From NCBI GenBank assembly GCA_015056795.1, contig SVFO01000014.1, positions 1-64,000 of the forward strand: 64,000 nt of DNA, in the 5' to 3' direction. The notes below the pieces were generated by a model. The model worked only from the letters and a program-made list of their open reading frames with translations, was not told the origin of the DNA and ran no database searches. Positions 42,121-50,809 of the stretch are shown piece after piece. The stretch's first letter is position 1. Every line of letters begins with the position of its first letter. The position numbers and the translations under genes are program-made. The stretch comes from Lachnospiraceae bacterium. Lineage in GTDB: Bacteria; Bacillota; Clostridia; Lachnospirales; Lachnospiraceae.

Positions 42121-42156
42121 AAAAAAAGAGTTCCTCGAGTAAACTCGGGAACTCTT
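42121..42156 (-). terminator. terminator-like hairpin
   Basis: AAGAGTTCC and GGAACTCTT with an inner CGAGT/ACTCG stem; the T run is on the minus strand. It is a second barrier beyond the rpsI terminator. Confidence 0.65.
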
Positions 42157-42211
42157 CGCGATGCGATTCGCAGGCACTTCGTGCCTTGCTCATCTCGCGC
42201 TGGCGCGCTAT

Positions 42212-42273
42212 AAATTGGATAAAAAAAGCGCACCCTTGCAAGTAAACTTGCGGGTGCGTTTTTTATCCAATTT
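42212..42273 (-). terminator. rplM-rpsI operon terminator, very long stem
   Basis: AAATTGGATAAAAAAAGCGC... pairs almost fully with ...GTGCGTTTTTTATCCAATTT, giving a stem near 29 bp with a 3-nt loop. T runs occur on both strands. It begins ~20 bp after the rpsI stop. Confidence 0.9.
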
Positions 42274-42295
42274 GCATCGCTTGTAGAAACGCGGA

Positions 42296-42691
42296 TTATC
42301 TCTTTGAGAACTGAGGTGCACGTCTTGCAGCCTTTAAGCCGTACTTCTTTCTTTCCTTCATACGAGGGTCTCTGGTGAGGAAACCTGCCTTCTTCAGGGT
42401 AGGTCTGAACTCAGCGTCTACCTGAAGCAGAGCTCTTGCGATACCATGTCTGATGGCACCAGCCTGACCGGTATATCCGCCGCCCTTTACGTTAACCAGA
42501 ACATCGTACTTATCAGCGGTCTCGGTTGCAACCAGGGGCTGACGAACGATAACCTTCAGGGTCTCAAGACCAAAATACTCATCCATGCTTCTCTTATTAA
42601 TTACAACATCGCCCTTACCAGGTACCAGGTAAACTCTTGCGATGGACTTCTTTCTTCTGCCAGTTCCGTAGTACTTTTCAGATTTAGCCAT
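42296..42691 (-). CDS. rpsI: 30S ribosomal protein S9
   Basis: 131 residues, the normal size. The sequence shows [19 protein letters not shown] at the N-terminus, [20 protein letters not shown] in the middle and the basic tail [14 protein letters not shown] that reaches the P-site tRNA. It is the second gene of the conserved rplM-rpsI operon, 21 bp after rplM. Confidence 0.98.
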   Translation of the reverse strand: MAKSEKYYGTGRRKKSIARVYLVPGKGDVVINKRSMDEYFGLETLKVIVRQPLVATETADKYDVLVNVKGGGYTGQAGAIRHGIARALLQVDAEFRPTLKKAGFLTRDPRMKERKKYGLKAARRAPQFSKR

Positions 42692-42712
42692 GATTTATTC
42701 TCCTCCTATCCC

Positions 42713-43141
42713 TTAGAAAGTCAATACTTCAGGCTTCTGAGCTGCATGCTTGTGCTCAGGTCCTGCGTATACAAACAGCTTGGTGTACATCTGTCTTCCC
42801 AAAGGTCCCTTGGGAAGCATGCCCTTAACTGCCATCTCGATAACAGATTCAGGCTTCTTTGCCAGCTGCTCTTTCAGGGTTGTCTCTTTCATTCCGCCAA
42901 CATAATCACTGTGTCTGTAATAGATCTTCTGATCCATCTTCTTACCAGTCACCTTGATCTTCTCAGCGTTGATTACGATTACATAATCACCAGTATCAAG
43001 GAAAGGAGTAAAAATAGGCTTATTCTTGCCTCTCAAAACCTTAGCAACTTCTGAAGCCAGACGGCCCAGAGTCATATTGGTAGCATCTACCACGTACCAT
43101 TTTCTGTCAATGGTAGCAGGACTTGCCATAAAAGTCTTCAT
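42713..43141 (-). CDS. rplM: 50S ribosomal protein L13
   Basis: 142 residues, the normal size. Typical segments are [53 protein letters not shown] and [26 protein letters not shown] precedes ATG. It leads the rplM-rpsI operon with a ~155-nt leader. Confidence 0.98.
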   Translation of the reverse strand: MKTFMASPATIDRKWYVVDATNMTLGRLASEVAKVLRGKNKPIFTPFLDTGDYVIVINAEKIKVTGKKMDQKIYYRHSDYVGGMKETTLKEQLAKKPESVIEMAVKGMLPKGPLGRQMYTKLFVYAGPEHKHAAQKPEVLTF

Positions 43142-43306
43142 TGCGATTTCCTCCGTTATTTTGTTAAGAACTTGTTTGCTTTCTCACATTACTTTTCCGC
43201 AGATGTCCGGCCACAAAAAAGTATGCTCCAAAAGCGGTCGATTTCTATCGTAAAATGCTTTGCCGGGGCTTTGGCTAGGCATTCTGATACATCGTCACAT
43301 TGGGAT

Positions 43307-43335
43307 ATTATAGGATATGAACCGTCTTCTGTCAA
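43307..43335 (-). promoter_or_regulatory. rplM-rpsI promoter and leader
   Basis: On the minus strand a consensus TTGACA (43335-43330), 17-bp spacer and TATAAT (43312-43307). Transcription would start near 43300 and give a ~155-nt leader before rplM. Several Firmicutes have an L13 autoregulatory leader here; I cannot confirm its fold. Confidence 0.85.
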
Positions 43336-43499
43336 GACATTTTCTTCTACATTTGAAAGATTTCTTCACGTTTTTTTGCAAAAACTTCACGTAATGCCAT
43401 CTTTTTTCATGTTTTCTATTGGCGAATGCTCATTCATGTTATAAAATAGAAGTGACGCCTTTTTGTATCATACTATGTTTCAGCCCAAAGTGCAAGACT

Positions 43500-43636
43500 C
43501 TATCGCGCAGCGATTTAATCAGCGAAATGAAGCGAGGCGACCGAAGAATATTGCGATGCTGAACTTGCAGCGAAATATTCTTCGCCGCAATGGAGCCGAG
43601 TGGAATGGAGCAAGCTATCGCGCAGCGATTTAATTA
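43500..43636. repeat. intergenic direct repeat and hairpin before the LRR gene
   Basis: CTATCGCGCAGCGATTTAAT occurs at about 43500 and again at about 43616. Between them GAAGAATATT (43543-43552) pairs with AATATTCTTC (43574-43583). No gene is visible from 43142 to 43649. Confidence 0.7.
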
Positions 43637-43649
43637 AGAAAGGGAAACC

Positions 43650-45227
43650 ATGGCAGAGAAAAAAATAACTTGTCCCGTTTGCTTTACAAAAATGAATATG
43701 ATCGGGCACGACCTAGTCTGCCCCGTATGTGGATATAAGTATTGTGAGGGTCATGCTCCCTATACCTACGATGACCATAATCACAATGACTATAAGAGCT
43801 ATAATGAAAAGACAACCTATTCCACGGGTTACACAACGGCTGGCCGCGGCCAGTCCACCTCGCAGAGCAGCTCCCAGAGTACCTCTTACGCGCAAAGTGG
43901 TTATAAGACAAGCTTCCAAAATACCTCTTACGCGCAAAGTGGAAATGCCGCAAGACAGGCAGCGCAGACAAGCGCCCAGCGTCAGACATCCCGCAAGCCC
44001 AAGAAGCCGAAGGGCGTGCGCCTGATCTTTTTCATTGTATTTCTTTACTTTGCGCTTACGATCTTCAGCATCTTCTGGCGTTCCATCAGTGAGAACTTCA
44101 CCCCGGAGGAAATCATCAACTTTCTTGAGGAACACTTCTCTTCCGATACGGGCAATCAAAAAAAGGAGGAAGCTAAAAATACCAAAAGCTCGGCCAGCGC
44201 TGACTCCGAAGACCTTACCATGGAGAAGATTTTGGATAATATCCATACCCTGGAGGCACCGGAAACCCTCTTTCAGGATCTGCTGTGTACGGTTTCTCAT
44301 AAGCCGGTCAATCAGATCACCCAGGAAGACTGTGAGGCCATCACTGACATTCAGGTCTATTTTGATGACAACGACCAGGTCTGCCTCTATTATCGACTGA
44401 CGGATGGCACGGGCGAAGACTATCGTCCCGCAAATACGACCTTTGACACCTCAGAGCTTCGCCTCTTTACAAATTTGGAACAATTCCGTGCTCTCTATAT
44501 TACAAACATGATCTTTCAACCCGGAGATTTTCGCGGTTTGAATCATCTCAACTGTCTGGAGTGCTCCAATACTCCCGCGCAGCTTTGCGAACTTCTTGAG
44601 GATCCAGAGCAGCTCCAATATCTTATTCTGAATTCCAAGGAGCTGGCTTTCGACCTTACTGACATTGAGAAGTTCCAAAATCTGTATGTTTTGGAAGTTT
44701 ATTCCATTGGCGTTGACAATGCGGAGGGCATTGGTCAAATCACCAGTTTAAGCGACTTTTGCATCGAGACGACTACAAAGCCAAGCAACTATGCCTTTCT
44801 GAATTCCCTCGTCAACATGGAATATTTGGAAATTAAAACAAGACACCTTACGGATGTTTCTTTCTTAAATTACATGCCAAACCTGCTCCACTTATCCATC
44901 AGCGGAGCAATCGACCTGACCGATATTTCCGCCATCCGCAGCTGTCCAAACATGACGGAGCTCAGCTTAAGAAGCGTGACCTCACTTCAGGATTACTCTC
45001 CCATTGCTGCCCTTGGCGATCTTGACTCACTCAGCATTGACGAATGTGGTTTAAAGGACATATCCTTTCTGTCTTCCCTCAAGAATCTCATTTATGTTTC
45101 TTTGACATACAACGAGATTACCGATTTATCACCGCTAGAGAATCTGCCTCTCCTGAGTGACGTTTATGTTTATGGTAATTCCATTGAGAATTACGGAACT
45201 CTCGATCGATCCATTCTTTACGAATGA
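43650..45227 (+). CDS. zinc-ribbon, single-pass membrane protein with leucine-rich repeats
   Basis: 525 residues. A zinc ribbon (CPVCF...CPVCGYKYC, residues ~9-32) is followed by a Ser/Gln/Tyr-rich linker with a repeated TSYAQSG motif. Then come a basic patch, one membrane segment (LIFFIVFLYFALTIFSIFW, near 125-145) and an outer region. The last ~250 residues are irregular leucine-rich repeats (NLLHLSISGAIDLTDISAI, NLIYVSLTYNEITDLSPLENL). The topology suggests a cytoplasmic zinc ribbon and an external LRR that binds a ligand. AAAGGG precedes ATG. Start of a two-gene unit with the CapA-like lipoprotein 37 bp downstream. Confidence 0.8.
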   Translation: MAEKKITCPVCFTKMNMIGHDLVCPVCGYKYCEGHAPYTYDDHNHNDYKSYNEKTTYSTGYTTAGRGQSTSQSSSQSTSYAQSGYKTSFQNTSYAQSGNAARQAAQTSAQRQTSRKPKKPKGVRLIFFIVFLYFALTIFSIFWRSISENFTPEEIINFLEEHFSSDTGNQKKEEAKNTKSSASADSEDLTMEKILDNIHTLEAPETLFQDLLCTVSHKPVNQITQEDCEAITDIQVYFDDNDQVCLYYRLTDGTGEDYRPANTTFDTSELRLFTNLEQFRALYITNMIFQPGDFRGLNHLNCLECSNTPAQLCELLEDPEQLQYLILNSKELAFDLTDIEKFQNLYVLEVYSIGVDNAEGIGQITSLSDFCIETTTKPSNYAFLNSLVNMEYLEIKTRHLTDVSFLNYMPNLLHLSISGAIDLTDISAIRSCPNMTELSLRSVTSLQDYSPIAALGDLDSLSIDECGLKDISFLSSLKNLIYVSLTYNEITDLSPLENLPLLSDVYVYGNSIENYGTLDRSILYE

Positions 45228-45264
45228 TCATCATAAATAAATGAACAAAGGATTTGATTTAGAA

Positions 45265-46638
45265 ATGTACACAAAAAGACACGCACTTCGTTTCCTGCCC
45301 CTTATTTTACCATTTCTTCTGCTCTGCGCAGGCTGCAGCACTCCCGCTGATCATCATTCCTCGTCAGACTTGGATGCTTCGCTTGCCTCAGCCATTCAGG
45401 GTGATCCCATCATTACACCGGTTCCCATTGAGACGCAAGAGCTTACTTCCGAATCCACGCCAGAGCCTACTCCAGAGCCCACGCCCGATCCTGAGCTGAC
45501 CTTGATGGCCCTCGGAGACAATCTGATGCATATGGGAATTGTTGGATCGGGAAAGCAAAAGGATGGTACCAGAAATTATGATTTTCTGTTCGAAGACATT
45601 CATGACTTTATTGATTTGGCAGATGTCAGCGTGATCAATCAGGAGACAATCTTTGGCGGCAACGACCTTGGCTTCTCCGGTTATCCCTATTTCAACTCTC
45701 CCACAGAGGTTGGCGATGCCATCGTAAACGCCGGTTTTGACGTTGTCCTTCAGGCGACGAATCACACGCTGGATCAAAAGCAGGAAGGTATTGAGCACTG
45801 CATGAACTATTGGAAGACGCATCCTGAAATCCTTATGGTCGGTTTGCATGACCGCTATGAGGATGAGGACGGAAATCTTCTGCCTGCGCAGGAACGCATT
45901 CCCTTGATTACCAAAAATGGCATTACACTCGCCATTCTCAACTATACCTACGGTCCCAACGCCGAGATTCTTCCCAAATATGCTCGTGGCAGAATGGACG
46001 TGCTCTGCAAATGGGAGGAAAAGAATGGTGCCCTTGACTTTACGACGATCAATCCTCAGGTTTTGGAGGAGATCGCGGCTGCTGAAGAAATTGCCGATGC
46101 CGTTGTCGTCTTCCCTCACTGGGGCGCAGAATATGTCACGACGCCAAGTAAATACCAGAAGACCTTCGCAAAACAGATGGCAGAGGCCGGCGCTGACCTC
46201 ATCATTGGCGCACATCCCCATGTGACGCAGCCCGTGGAATGGGTTACGGCAGATAACGGCAACGAATGTCTTTGCTACTACTCGCTTGGAAATTATGTTT
46301 CCACGCAGCAGGATCCCATCTCCATGTTAGAGAATATGGCTTGGGTAACCTTCCGCAAGACCAATGGCGTTACTTACATCGTTGACGAAATGTCAGGAAG
46401 CATTCCTCTCGTCTTCCAGTATTATTCTGGCCCTCTCCGTTTCGGCGGCGTTTATCTGCTGGAGGAATATACGCAGGACATCGCTAACAAACACGGCATC
46501 CGCAACTGGGGCAAGAAGAACCTTTACGTGGACGACCTTTGGCAATGGAGTGCCGAGATCCTCGGTGACAGCGTCAAGTCCGCCTACGAGCTCACAGGCC
46601 TGCGCGCTCCCGCCCAATCCGAAGAACCCGCCGGATAA
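45265..46638 (+). CDS. CapA-family metallophosphatase-like lipoprotein
   Basis: 457 residues from ATG 45265, which gives a well-formed lipoprotein signal (LILPFLLLCAGC, lipid Cys ~24) and has AAAGGA upstream; the track start 45241 has no such site. A Ser/Asp linker with a TPEPTPEPTPDPE run follows the Cys. The CapA/PgsA-like domain shows ALGDNLMH, INQETIFGG, NHTLDQ, FPHWGAEY and GAHPHVTQ, which supply the metal ligands of the calcineurin-like fold. Related proteins function in poly-gamma-glutamate or capsule synthesis; no other pgs genes are nearby, so the role is open. Confidence 0.88.
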   Translation: MYTKRHALRFLPLILPFLLLCAGCSTPADHHSSSDLDASLASAIQGDPIITPVPIETQELTSESTPEPTPEPTPDPELTLMALGDNLMHMGIVGSGKQKDGTRNYDFLFEDIHDFIDLADVSVINQETIFGGNDLGFSGYPYFNSPTEVGDAIVNAGFDVVLQATNHTLDQKQEGIEHCMNYWKTHPEILMVGLHDRYEDEDGNLLPAQERIPLITKNGITLAILNYTYGPNAEILPKYARGRMDVLCKWEEKNGALDFTTINPQVLEEIAAAEEIADAVVVFPHWGAEYVTTPSKYQKTFAKQMAEAGADLIIGAHPHVTQPVEWVTADNGNECLCYYSLGNYVSTQQDPISMLENMAWVTFRKTNGVTYIVDEMSGSIPLVFQYYSGPLRFGGVYLLEEYTQDIANKHGIRNWGKKNLYVDDLWQWSAEILGDSVKSAYELTGLRAPAQSEEPAG

Positions 46639-46661
46639 TAACGATTGTTTCCCTAAGTATC

Positions 46662-46678
46662 AGGGGTTCGATTCCCCT
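46662..46678 (+). other. orphan tRNA T-arm-like sequence
   Basis: AGGGG-TTCGATT-CCCCT is a 5-bp stem with a 7-base loop that fits the tRNA T-loop consensus TTCRANY. No acceptor, D or anticodon arms and no CCA are seen around it, since the upstream DNA codes for the CapA C-terminus. It may be a tRNA 3' remnant or a chance match. Confidence 0.4.
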
Positions 46679-46684
46679 ACTTCT

Positions 46685-46792
46685 GAACGGCTCGTCCAGT
46701 TCTTAATGAATTGGAGTCCTTTGGCGACGCCATCATTTATAAGCGTCGCCGACAAAGGACGAACAATGAATTTAGAACCGTCCGAGCCGTTC
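46685..46792. repeat. 108-bp long imperfect palindrome
   Basis: Arms of ~46-50 nt pair around a 12-nt centre: GAACGGCTCG...GTCCTTTGGCGACGC with GCGTCGCC...AAAGGAC...CGAGCCGTTC. The reverse complement of the right arm shares GAACGGCTCGGAC and the following TCGTCCT spacing with the left arm of the element at 57680-57871, so the two are probably one family. Confidence 0.8.
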
Positions 46793-46840
46793 ACAAACAA
46801 CACCCGCGCCCAATCCCCCGTAACAATGTAACCACACAAA

Positions 46841-46872
46841 AATCCTTCCCACAAGCGGGGAAGGATTCTTAA
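46841..46872 (-). terminator. tex terminator
   Basis: AATCCTTCCC and GGGAAGGATT form a 10-bp stem; the minus strand continues with TTTTTG. It lies directly after the tex stop. Confidence 0.88.
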
Positions 46873-46874
46873 GT

Positions 46875-49334
46875 TTATTGTGGCTTAATTTTCATGGTGA
46901 GGCCGATGCGCTTCTTGGGTACGTCCACGGTGAGAACCTGCACGTCCACAATGTCGCCAACGCTGACTGCCTCCAGCGGATGCTTAATATAGCGATCCGT
47001 GATCTGCGAAATATGTACCAGGCCATCCTGATGAACGCCAATGTCTACAAAGACGCCAAAGTCAATGACGTTTCTCACGGTTCCCTTTAAGATCATGCCG
47101 GGCTTTAAGTCCTTCATGTCAAGCACGTCGCTTCGAAGGATGGGCTTCGGCATATCCTCTCTTGGGTCTCTTGCGGGCTTCTCTAGCTCCTTCAAAATAT
47201 CCGTCAGCGTAATCTCGCCGATGCCAAGCTCACTTGCCAGCGCTGCCTTATCCTTCACACGCTTTTCGAGTCCAGAAACATTCTGAGCATTTCCTGCACT
47301 TTGGGAAGGCTTTGCTACATCCACAACAGCCTTTCCAGCATTTTTCCCGTTATCCTTCTCCTCAGGAGCCGCAATGACAAGGTTCCCCATGGCAGCGGCA
47401 AGTGCCTTGCCCATGGAAGTGTTGGTGTTCTTTACCACCAGCCGCTTACCCTTTCCATTTGCGTTCTGACCACTATGTCCATTCGACTTTGCATCGTTTG
47501 CACGCGCTCCCTGGGAATTCCCGCCCTCTGCCTTAGCCGTACGCCCTAGCTTTTTGTCCTCTGCAGCCTTTTTCTGCATCGCCCTGACGTCATCCATGGT
47601 CAGGCCAAGCTTATCCAGCAGCTTCTCTGCCGCCTCATAGCTCTCGGGATGCACGCTGGTTGCATCCAAGGGATTCTCTCCGTCCAAAATTCTCATAAAG
47701 CCTGCGCACTGTTCAAATGCCTTGGGACCGAGCTTCGGAACCTTTAGAAGCTGTCTGCGGTTCGTGAACTTACCGTTCTGCTCACGATAATCTACGATGT
47801 TCTTTGCAATGGTCTTATTGATACCAGAAATATACTCTAAAAGCGGTGCGGAAGCCGTGTTAACGTCAACGCCAACCTTATTTACGCTGCTCTCAACGAC
47901 ACCGCCCAACGCCTCATCCAGCTTCTTCTGATTCATGTCGTGCTGGTACTGTCCGACGCCGATGGACTTCGGATCAATCTTTACCAGCTCTGCCAGCGGA
48001 TCCTGCAGTCTTCTCGCGATGGAAGCCGCGCTACGCTGTCCCACGTCAAACTGCGGAAACTCCTCCGTTGCCAGCTTACTAGCGGAATAAACAGATGCAC
48101 CCGCCTCATTTACGATCACATACTGTACGGGACGATCCAGCTCCTTTAAGAGCTCAACAATCACCTGCTCAGACTCGCGGGAGGCCGTTCCGTTACCTAC
48201 GGAAATCAGATCCACGTTATATTTCTTAATCAACTTCTTCAGCTCGAATTTCGCCTCATCCACCTTGTTTTGCGGTGCGGTGGGATAAATGACCTTGGTA
48301 TCCAAAACCTTGCCCGTAGCGTCAACGATGGCAAGCTTACAGCCCGTTCTGAATGCGGGATCCCAGCCAAGCACAACCTTTCCTGCAATGGGAGGCTGCA
48401 TCAAAAGCTGCTCCAGATTCTTTCCAAAGACATCGATGGCGCCATCCTCAGCCTTTTCCGTAAGATCGCTGCGAATTTCACGCTCAATTGCAGGCGCAAT
48501 CAGACGCTCATAGCTGTCCTGACAAACCTCCTTTAAGGCAGGCGTCGTAAACTCGTTTTCCGAGGTGATGATCTTCTTCTCAAGATAGCGCAAGATACGC
48601 TCCGTAGGAGCCTCAATCTTTACGGTCAGAATCTTCTCTGCCTCACCACGGTTCAGTGCAAGCACGCGATGTCCTGCAAGCTTCTTCACAGGCTCACTGA
48701 AATGATAATACATCTCATAAACGCTCTCTTGCTTCTCGTCCTTGGCAACGCTGGTGACAATGCCCTCCTCGTAGGTTGCGTTACGAATATACAGACGATG
48801 CTCCGCATCATCGGAAATGGACTCAGCAATAATGTCCTTCGCGCCCTGCAGGGCCTCGGCAACATTCTTTACCTGCTTCTCCTCAGGTACGTCCGTACCC
48901 GTCACGTACTTCTCCGCTTCCTTCTCCAACGGCTCCGTCGCATTCTGGGCAAGCAGATATTCAGCAAGACCATCAAGTCCCTTTTCCTTCGCAACGCTGG
49001 CTCTGGTCTTTCTCTTGGGACGAAAAGGGCGATACAGATCTTCAACCGTAACCATGGTCTCTGCGGCCTTAATCTTTGCTTCCAGCTCAGGCGTCAGCTT
49101 TCCCTGCTCGCTGATGCTGCTCAGCACCTGCTCCTTCTTCTCCTCCAGATTTCTCAAATACACCAGTCTCTCATGGAGATTACGCAGCTGCTCATCATTT
49201 AAGGAGCCCGTCACCTCCTTACGATAACGGGAAATAAAGGGAATCGTGTTTCCCTCATCAATCAGCTTCACGGCAGCTTCCACCTGCCACTTTTGTACCT
49301 TCAGTTCTTCCGTGATTTTTGCAATTACGTCCAT
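46875..49334 (-). CDS. tex: Tex family RNA-binding transcription accessory protein
   Basis: 819 residues; typical Tex is 715-780. The N-terminal helical domain (WQVEAAVKLIDEGNTIPFISRYRKEVTG) is followed by the YqgF-like domain (VLGWDPAFRTGCKLAIVD), helix-hairpin-helix repeats (SGINKTIAKNIVDYREQNGKF) and a C-terminal S1 domain (GMILKGTVRNVIDFGVFVDIG). A ~100-residue Asn/Gly/Ala/Lys-rich stretch between the HhH and S1 parts explains the extra length and looks disordered. Tex binds RNA and transcription complexes. It has its own consensus promoter upstream. Confidence 0.95.
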   Translation of the reverse strand: MDVIAKITEELKVQKWQVEAAVKLIDEGNTIPFISRYRKEVTGSLNDEQLRNLHERLVYLRNLEEKKEQVLSSISEQGKLTPELEAKIKAAETMVTVEDLYRPFRPKRKTRASVAKEKGLDGLAEYLLAQNATEPLEKEAEKYVTGTDVPEEKQVKNVAEALQGAKDIIAESISDDAEHRLYIRNATYEEGIVTSVAKDEKQESVYEMYYHFSEPVKKLAGHRVLALNRGEAEKILTVKIEAPTERILRYLEKKIITSENEFTTPALKEVCQDSYERLIAPAIEREIRSDLTEKAEDGAIDVFGKNLEQLLMQPPIAGKVVLGWDPAFRTGCKLAIVDATGKVLDTKVIYPTAPQNKVDEAKFELKKLIKKYNVDLISVGNGTASRESEQVIVELLKELDRPVQYVIVNEAGASVYSASKLATEEFPQFDVGQRSAASIARRLQDPLAELVKIDPKSIGVGQYQHDMNQKKLDEALGGVVESSVNKVGVDVNTASAPLLEYISGINKTIAKNIVDYREQNGKFTNRRQLLKVPKLGPKAFEQCAGFMRILDGENPLDATSVHPESYEAAEKLLDKLGLTMDDVRAMQKKAAEDKKLGRTAKAEGGNSQGARANDAKSNGHSGQNANGKGKRLVVKNTNTSMGKALAAAMGNLVIAAPEEKDNGKNAGKAVVDVAKPSQSAGNAQNVSGLEKRVKDKAALASELGIGEITLTDILKELEKPARDPREDMPKPILRSDVLDMKDLKPGMILKGTVRNVIDFGVFVDIGVHQDGLVHISQITDRYIKHPLEAVSVGDIVDVQVLTVDVPKKRIGLTMKIKPQ

Positions 49335-49408
49335 CTGTCTTAACCTCTCTGCGAATGCACTGACCTAATCATTTTTCTTGCTTCTGCGGCTTTTCCGCAC
49401 ACGATTAT

Positions 49409-49437
49409 ATTATATCAAACCAAATGCCAAAAATCAA
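49409..49437 (-). promoter_or_regulatory. tex promoter
   Basis: On the minus strand TTGATT (49437-49432), 17-bp spacer and TATAAT (49414-49409), about 75 bp before the tex ATG. Confidence 0.7.
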
Positions 49438-49464
49438 TTTTATAATTATTTCATTTACTAGTAT

Positions 49465-49493
49465 TTGCTTTCCACGGAAAATCGTGTTAGAGT
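49465..49493 (+). promoter_or_regulatory. promoter of the 49518-50669 gene pair
   Basis: TTGCTT (49465-49470), 17-bp spacer and TAGAGT (49488-49493), divergent from the tex promoter. Confidence 0.5.
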
Positions 49494-49517
49494 AGAAGGG
49501 AAAAGGGAGATATGCAT

Positions 49518-49880
49518 ATGAATTTAACTCAAAACGAAATCAATACGAATAGTATCCGTTCCTTTGCGCTTGCCTCCATCATTTGTGGCATCCTCGCGCT
49601 AATGACATTTTTCACGGGCTTCTTTCCCTTAATTACGGGAGGCTTGGGAATTATGTTTGCCGTGCTTTCCCGCAGGGAGGACAGACCCTTCCCCTCCTTA
49701 AGTTGGTGGGGCGTCGTACTATCCTGTATCGGCATCTTTATGGGAGCACTCGTCCTGATTTATGCCATTATGACCATACTCATACCCTTAATGACTGACC
49801 CCAATTATTATCAGGAAATGAATACCATGTATCAGAACCTTTATGGTGTCAGCCTGGATGAGATCTTCCGCGCACAGTAA
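49518..49880 (+). CDS. small DUF4190-like membrane protein
   Basis: 120 residues from ATG 49518; AAAGGGAG is better spaced for this than for ATG 49512. Two or three hydrophobic segments (FALASIICGILALMTFFTGFFPLITGGLGIMFAVLS and VVLSCIGIFMGALVLIYAIMTILI) with a SRREDRPFPS loop match the DUF4190 pattern. Function unknown. Followed after 21 bp by the next membrane protein gene. Confidence 0.75.
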   Translation: MNLTQNEINTNSIRSFALASIICGILALMTFFTGFFPLITGGLGIMFAVLSRREDRPFPSLSWWGVVLSCIGIFMGALVLIYAIMTILIPLMTDPNYYQEMNTMYQNLYGVSLDEIFRAQ

Positions 49881-49901
49881 ACCCTGGATGGAGAAAAAAT
49901 T

Positions 49902-50669
49902 GTGAAAACATCTGCTAAATGTATCATCTTAAAAAATACGGCAAAAACTCTCATGGCCGGGAAATATTATTTCGCCATCATGACGCTTATTTTTTCCGGC
50001 ATGATCACATTGCTGTTTAACCGCTTTACCTATAACCTAAACAGCCGCATCTGCCTAACGCTCATGGAGGCGTTCAACATATCGGAGAACAGTCTGATGA
50101 TCATGGCCCTCTCCTATGTGTTGCCGCTGATTATGTCAGTCATTCTTGGCATACTGCAGATCGGTATGTGCCTGTTTTTCTTGAATGTCGTGACCGGTCG
50201 TCCCTTCTATACCTTTGACCTATTGTATGGCTACCTGCATGAGTTTGGTAAGTCCTTCCGCCTTTCTGGCGTACTGACGTTACTTAGCTTTATTTGTTTT
50301 CTACCCTCTGACATTTTTCTTGACATTTATCAAAGCAACTACCGCATGAATGTCTTAGTTCTTCTGATTTTGGCCGGACTACAGCTTGTGTTGTTACTCA
50401 TTTACATTCCCGTATCCCTTGCACTGTCTCAGGCCCTCTATGTTTATTTGGATTATCCCGATCTTTCAACTACGGAAATCCTAAAGATGAGCATCAAAAT
50501 CATGAACGGGAAAAAGCGTCAGTTGTTTTATATCCGCCTAAGCTTCCTCCCCCTGTTCCTCTTGGTTTTTGTTACCTTTGGCATTGGGCTGTTCTGGTTC
50601 CTGCCTTATTACCACGTTACCATGGCACTGTATTATTTGGACCTGATGAAGCCACAGAATCCATCCTAA
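49902..50669 (+). CDS. DUF975-family membrane protein
   Basis: 255 residues, GTG start after GGATGGAG. About five or six hydrophobic segments are present (for example LMIMALSYVLPLIMSVILGIL, LVLLILAGLQLVLLLIYIPVS, LSFLPLFLLVFVTFGIGLFW). The order and the C-terminal FLPYYHVTMALYYLDL match DUF975 proteins. Function unknown. Probably co-transcribed with 49518-49880. Confidence 0.78.
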   Translation: MKTSAKCIILKNTAKTLMAGKYYFAIMTLIFSGMITLLFNRFTYNLNSRICLTLMEAFNISENSLMIMALSYVLPLIMSVILGILQIGMCLFFLNVVTGRPFYTFDLLYGYLHEFGKSFRLSGVLTLLSFICFLPSDIFLDIYQSNYRMNVLVLLILAGLQLVLLLIYIPVSLALSQALYVYLDYPDLSTTEILKMSIKIMNGKKRQLFYIRLSFLPLFLLVFVTFGIGLFWFLPYYHVTMALYYLDLMKPQNPS

Positions 50670-50727
50670 GGAATGATAAAACATGAGGTTTTTCCTTCCT
50701 CAAAAGCTCAAGTGTATTGAAAAAATA

Positions 50728-50762
50728 AAGCGCGTCAGCATATCGCCTGACGCGCTTTTCTT
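50728..50762 (+). terminator. terminator after the DUF975 gene
   Basis: AAGCGCGTCAG and CTGACGCGCTT form an 11-bp perfect stem followed by TTCTT. It separates the plus-strand pair from convergent prfB. Confidence 0.88.
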
Positions 50763-50809
50763 ATGCACTTATTTTATTACTTCTTTTACTTTCCATGCAT
50801 CGCTTCTCT

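Noticed and set aside
46640-46700. Complete tRNA gene
   Set aside because: Only a T-arm is present; the upstream DNA is the CapA coding end and there are no acceptor, D or anticodon arms.
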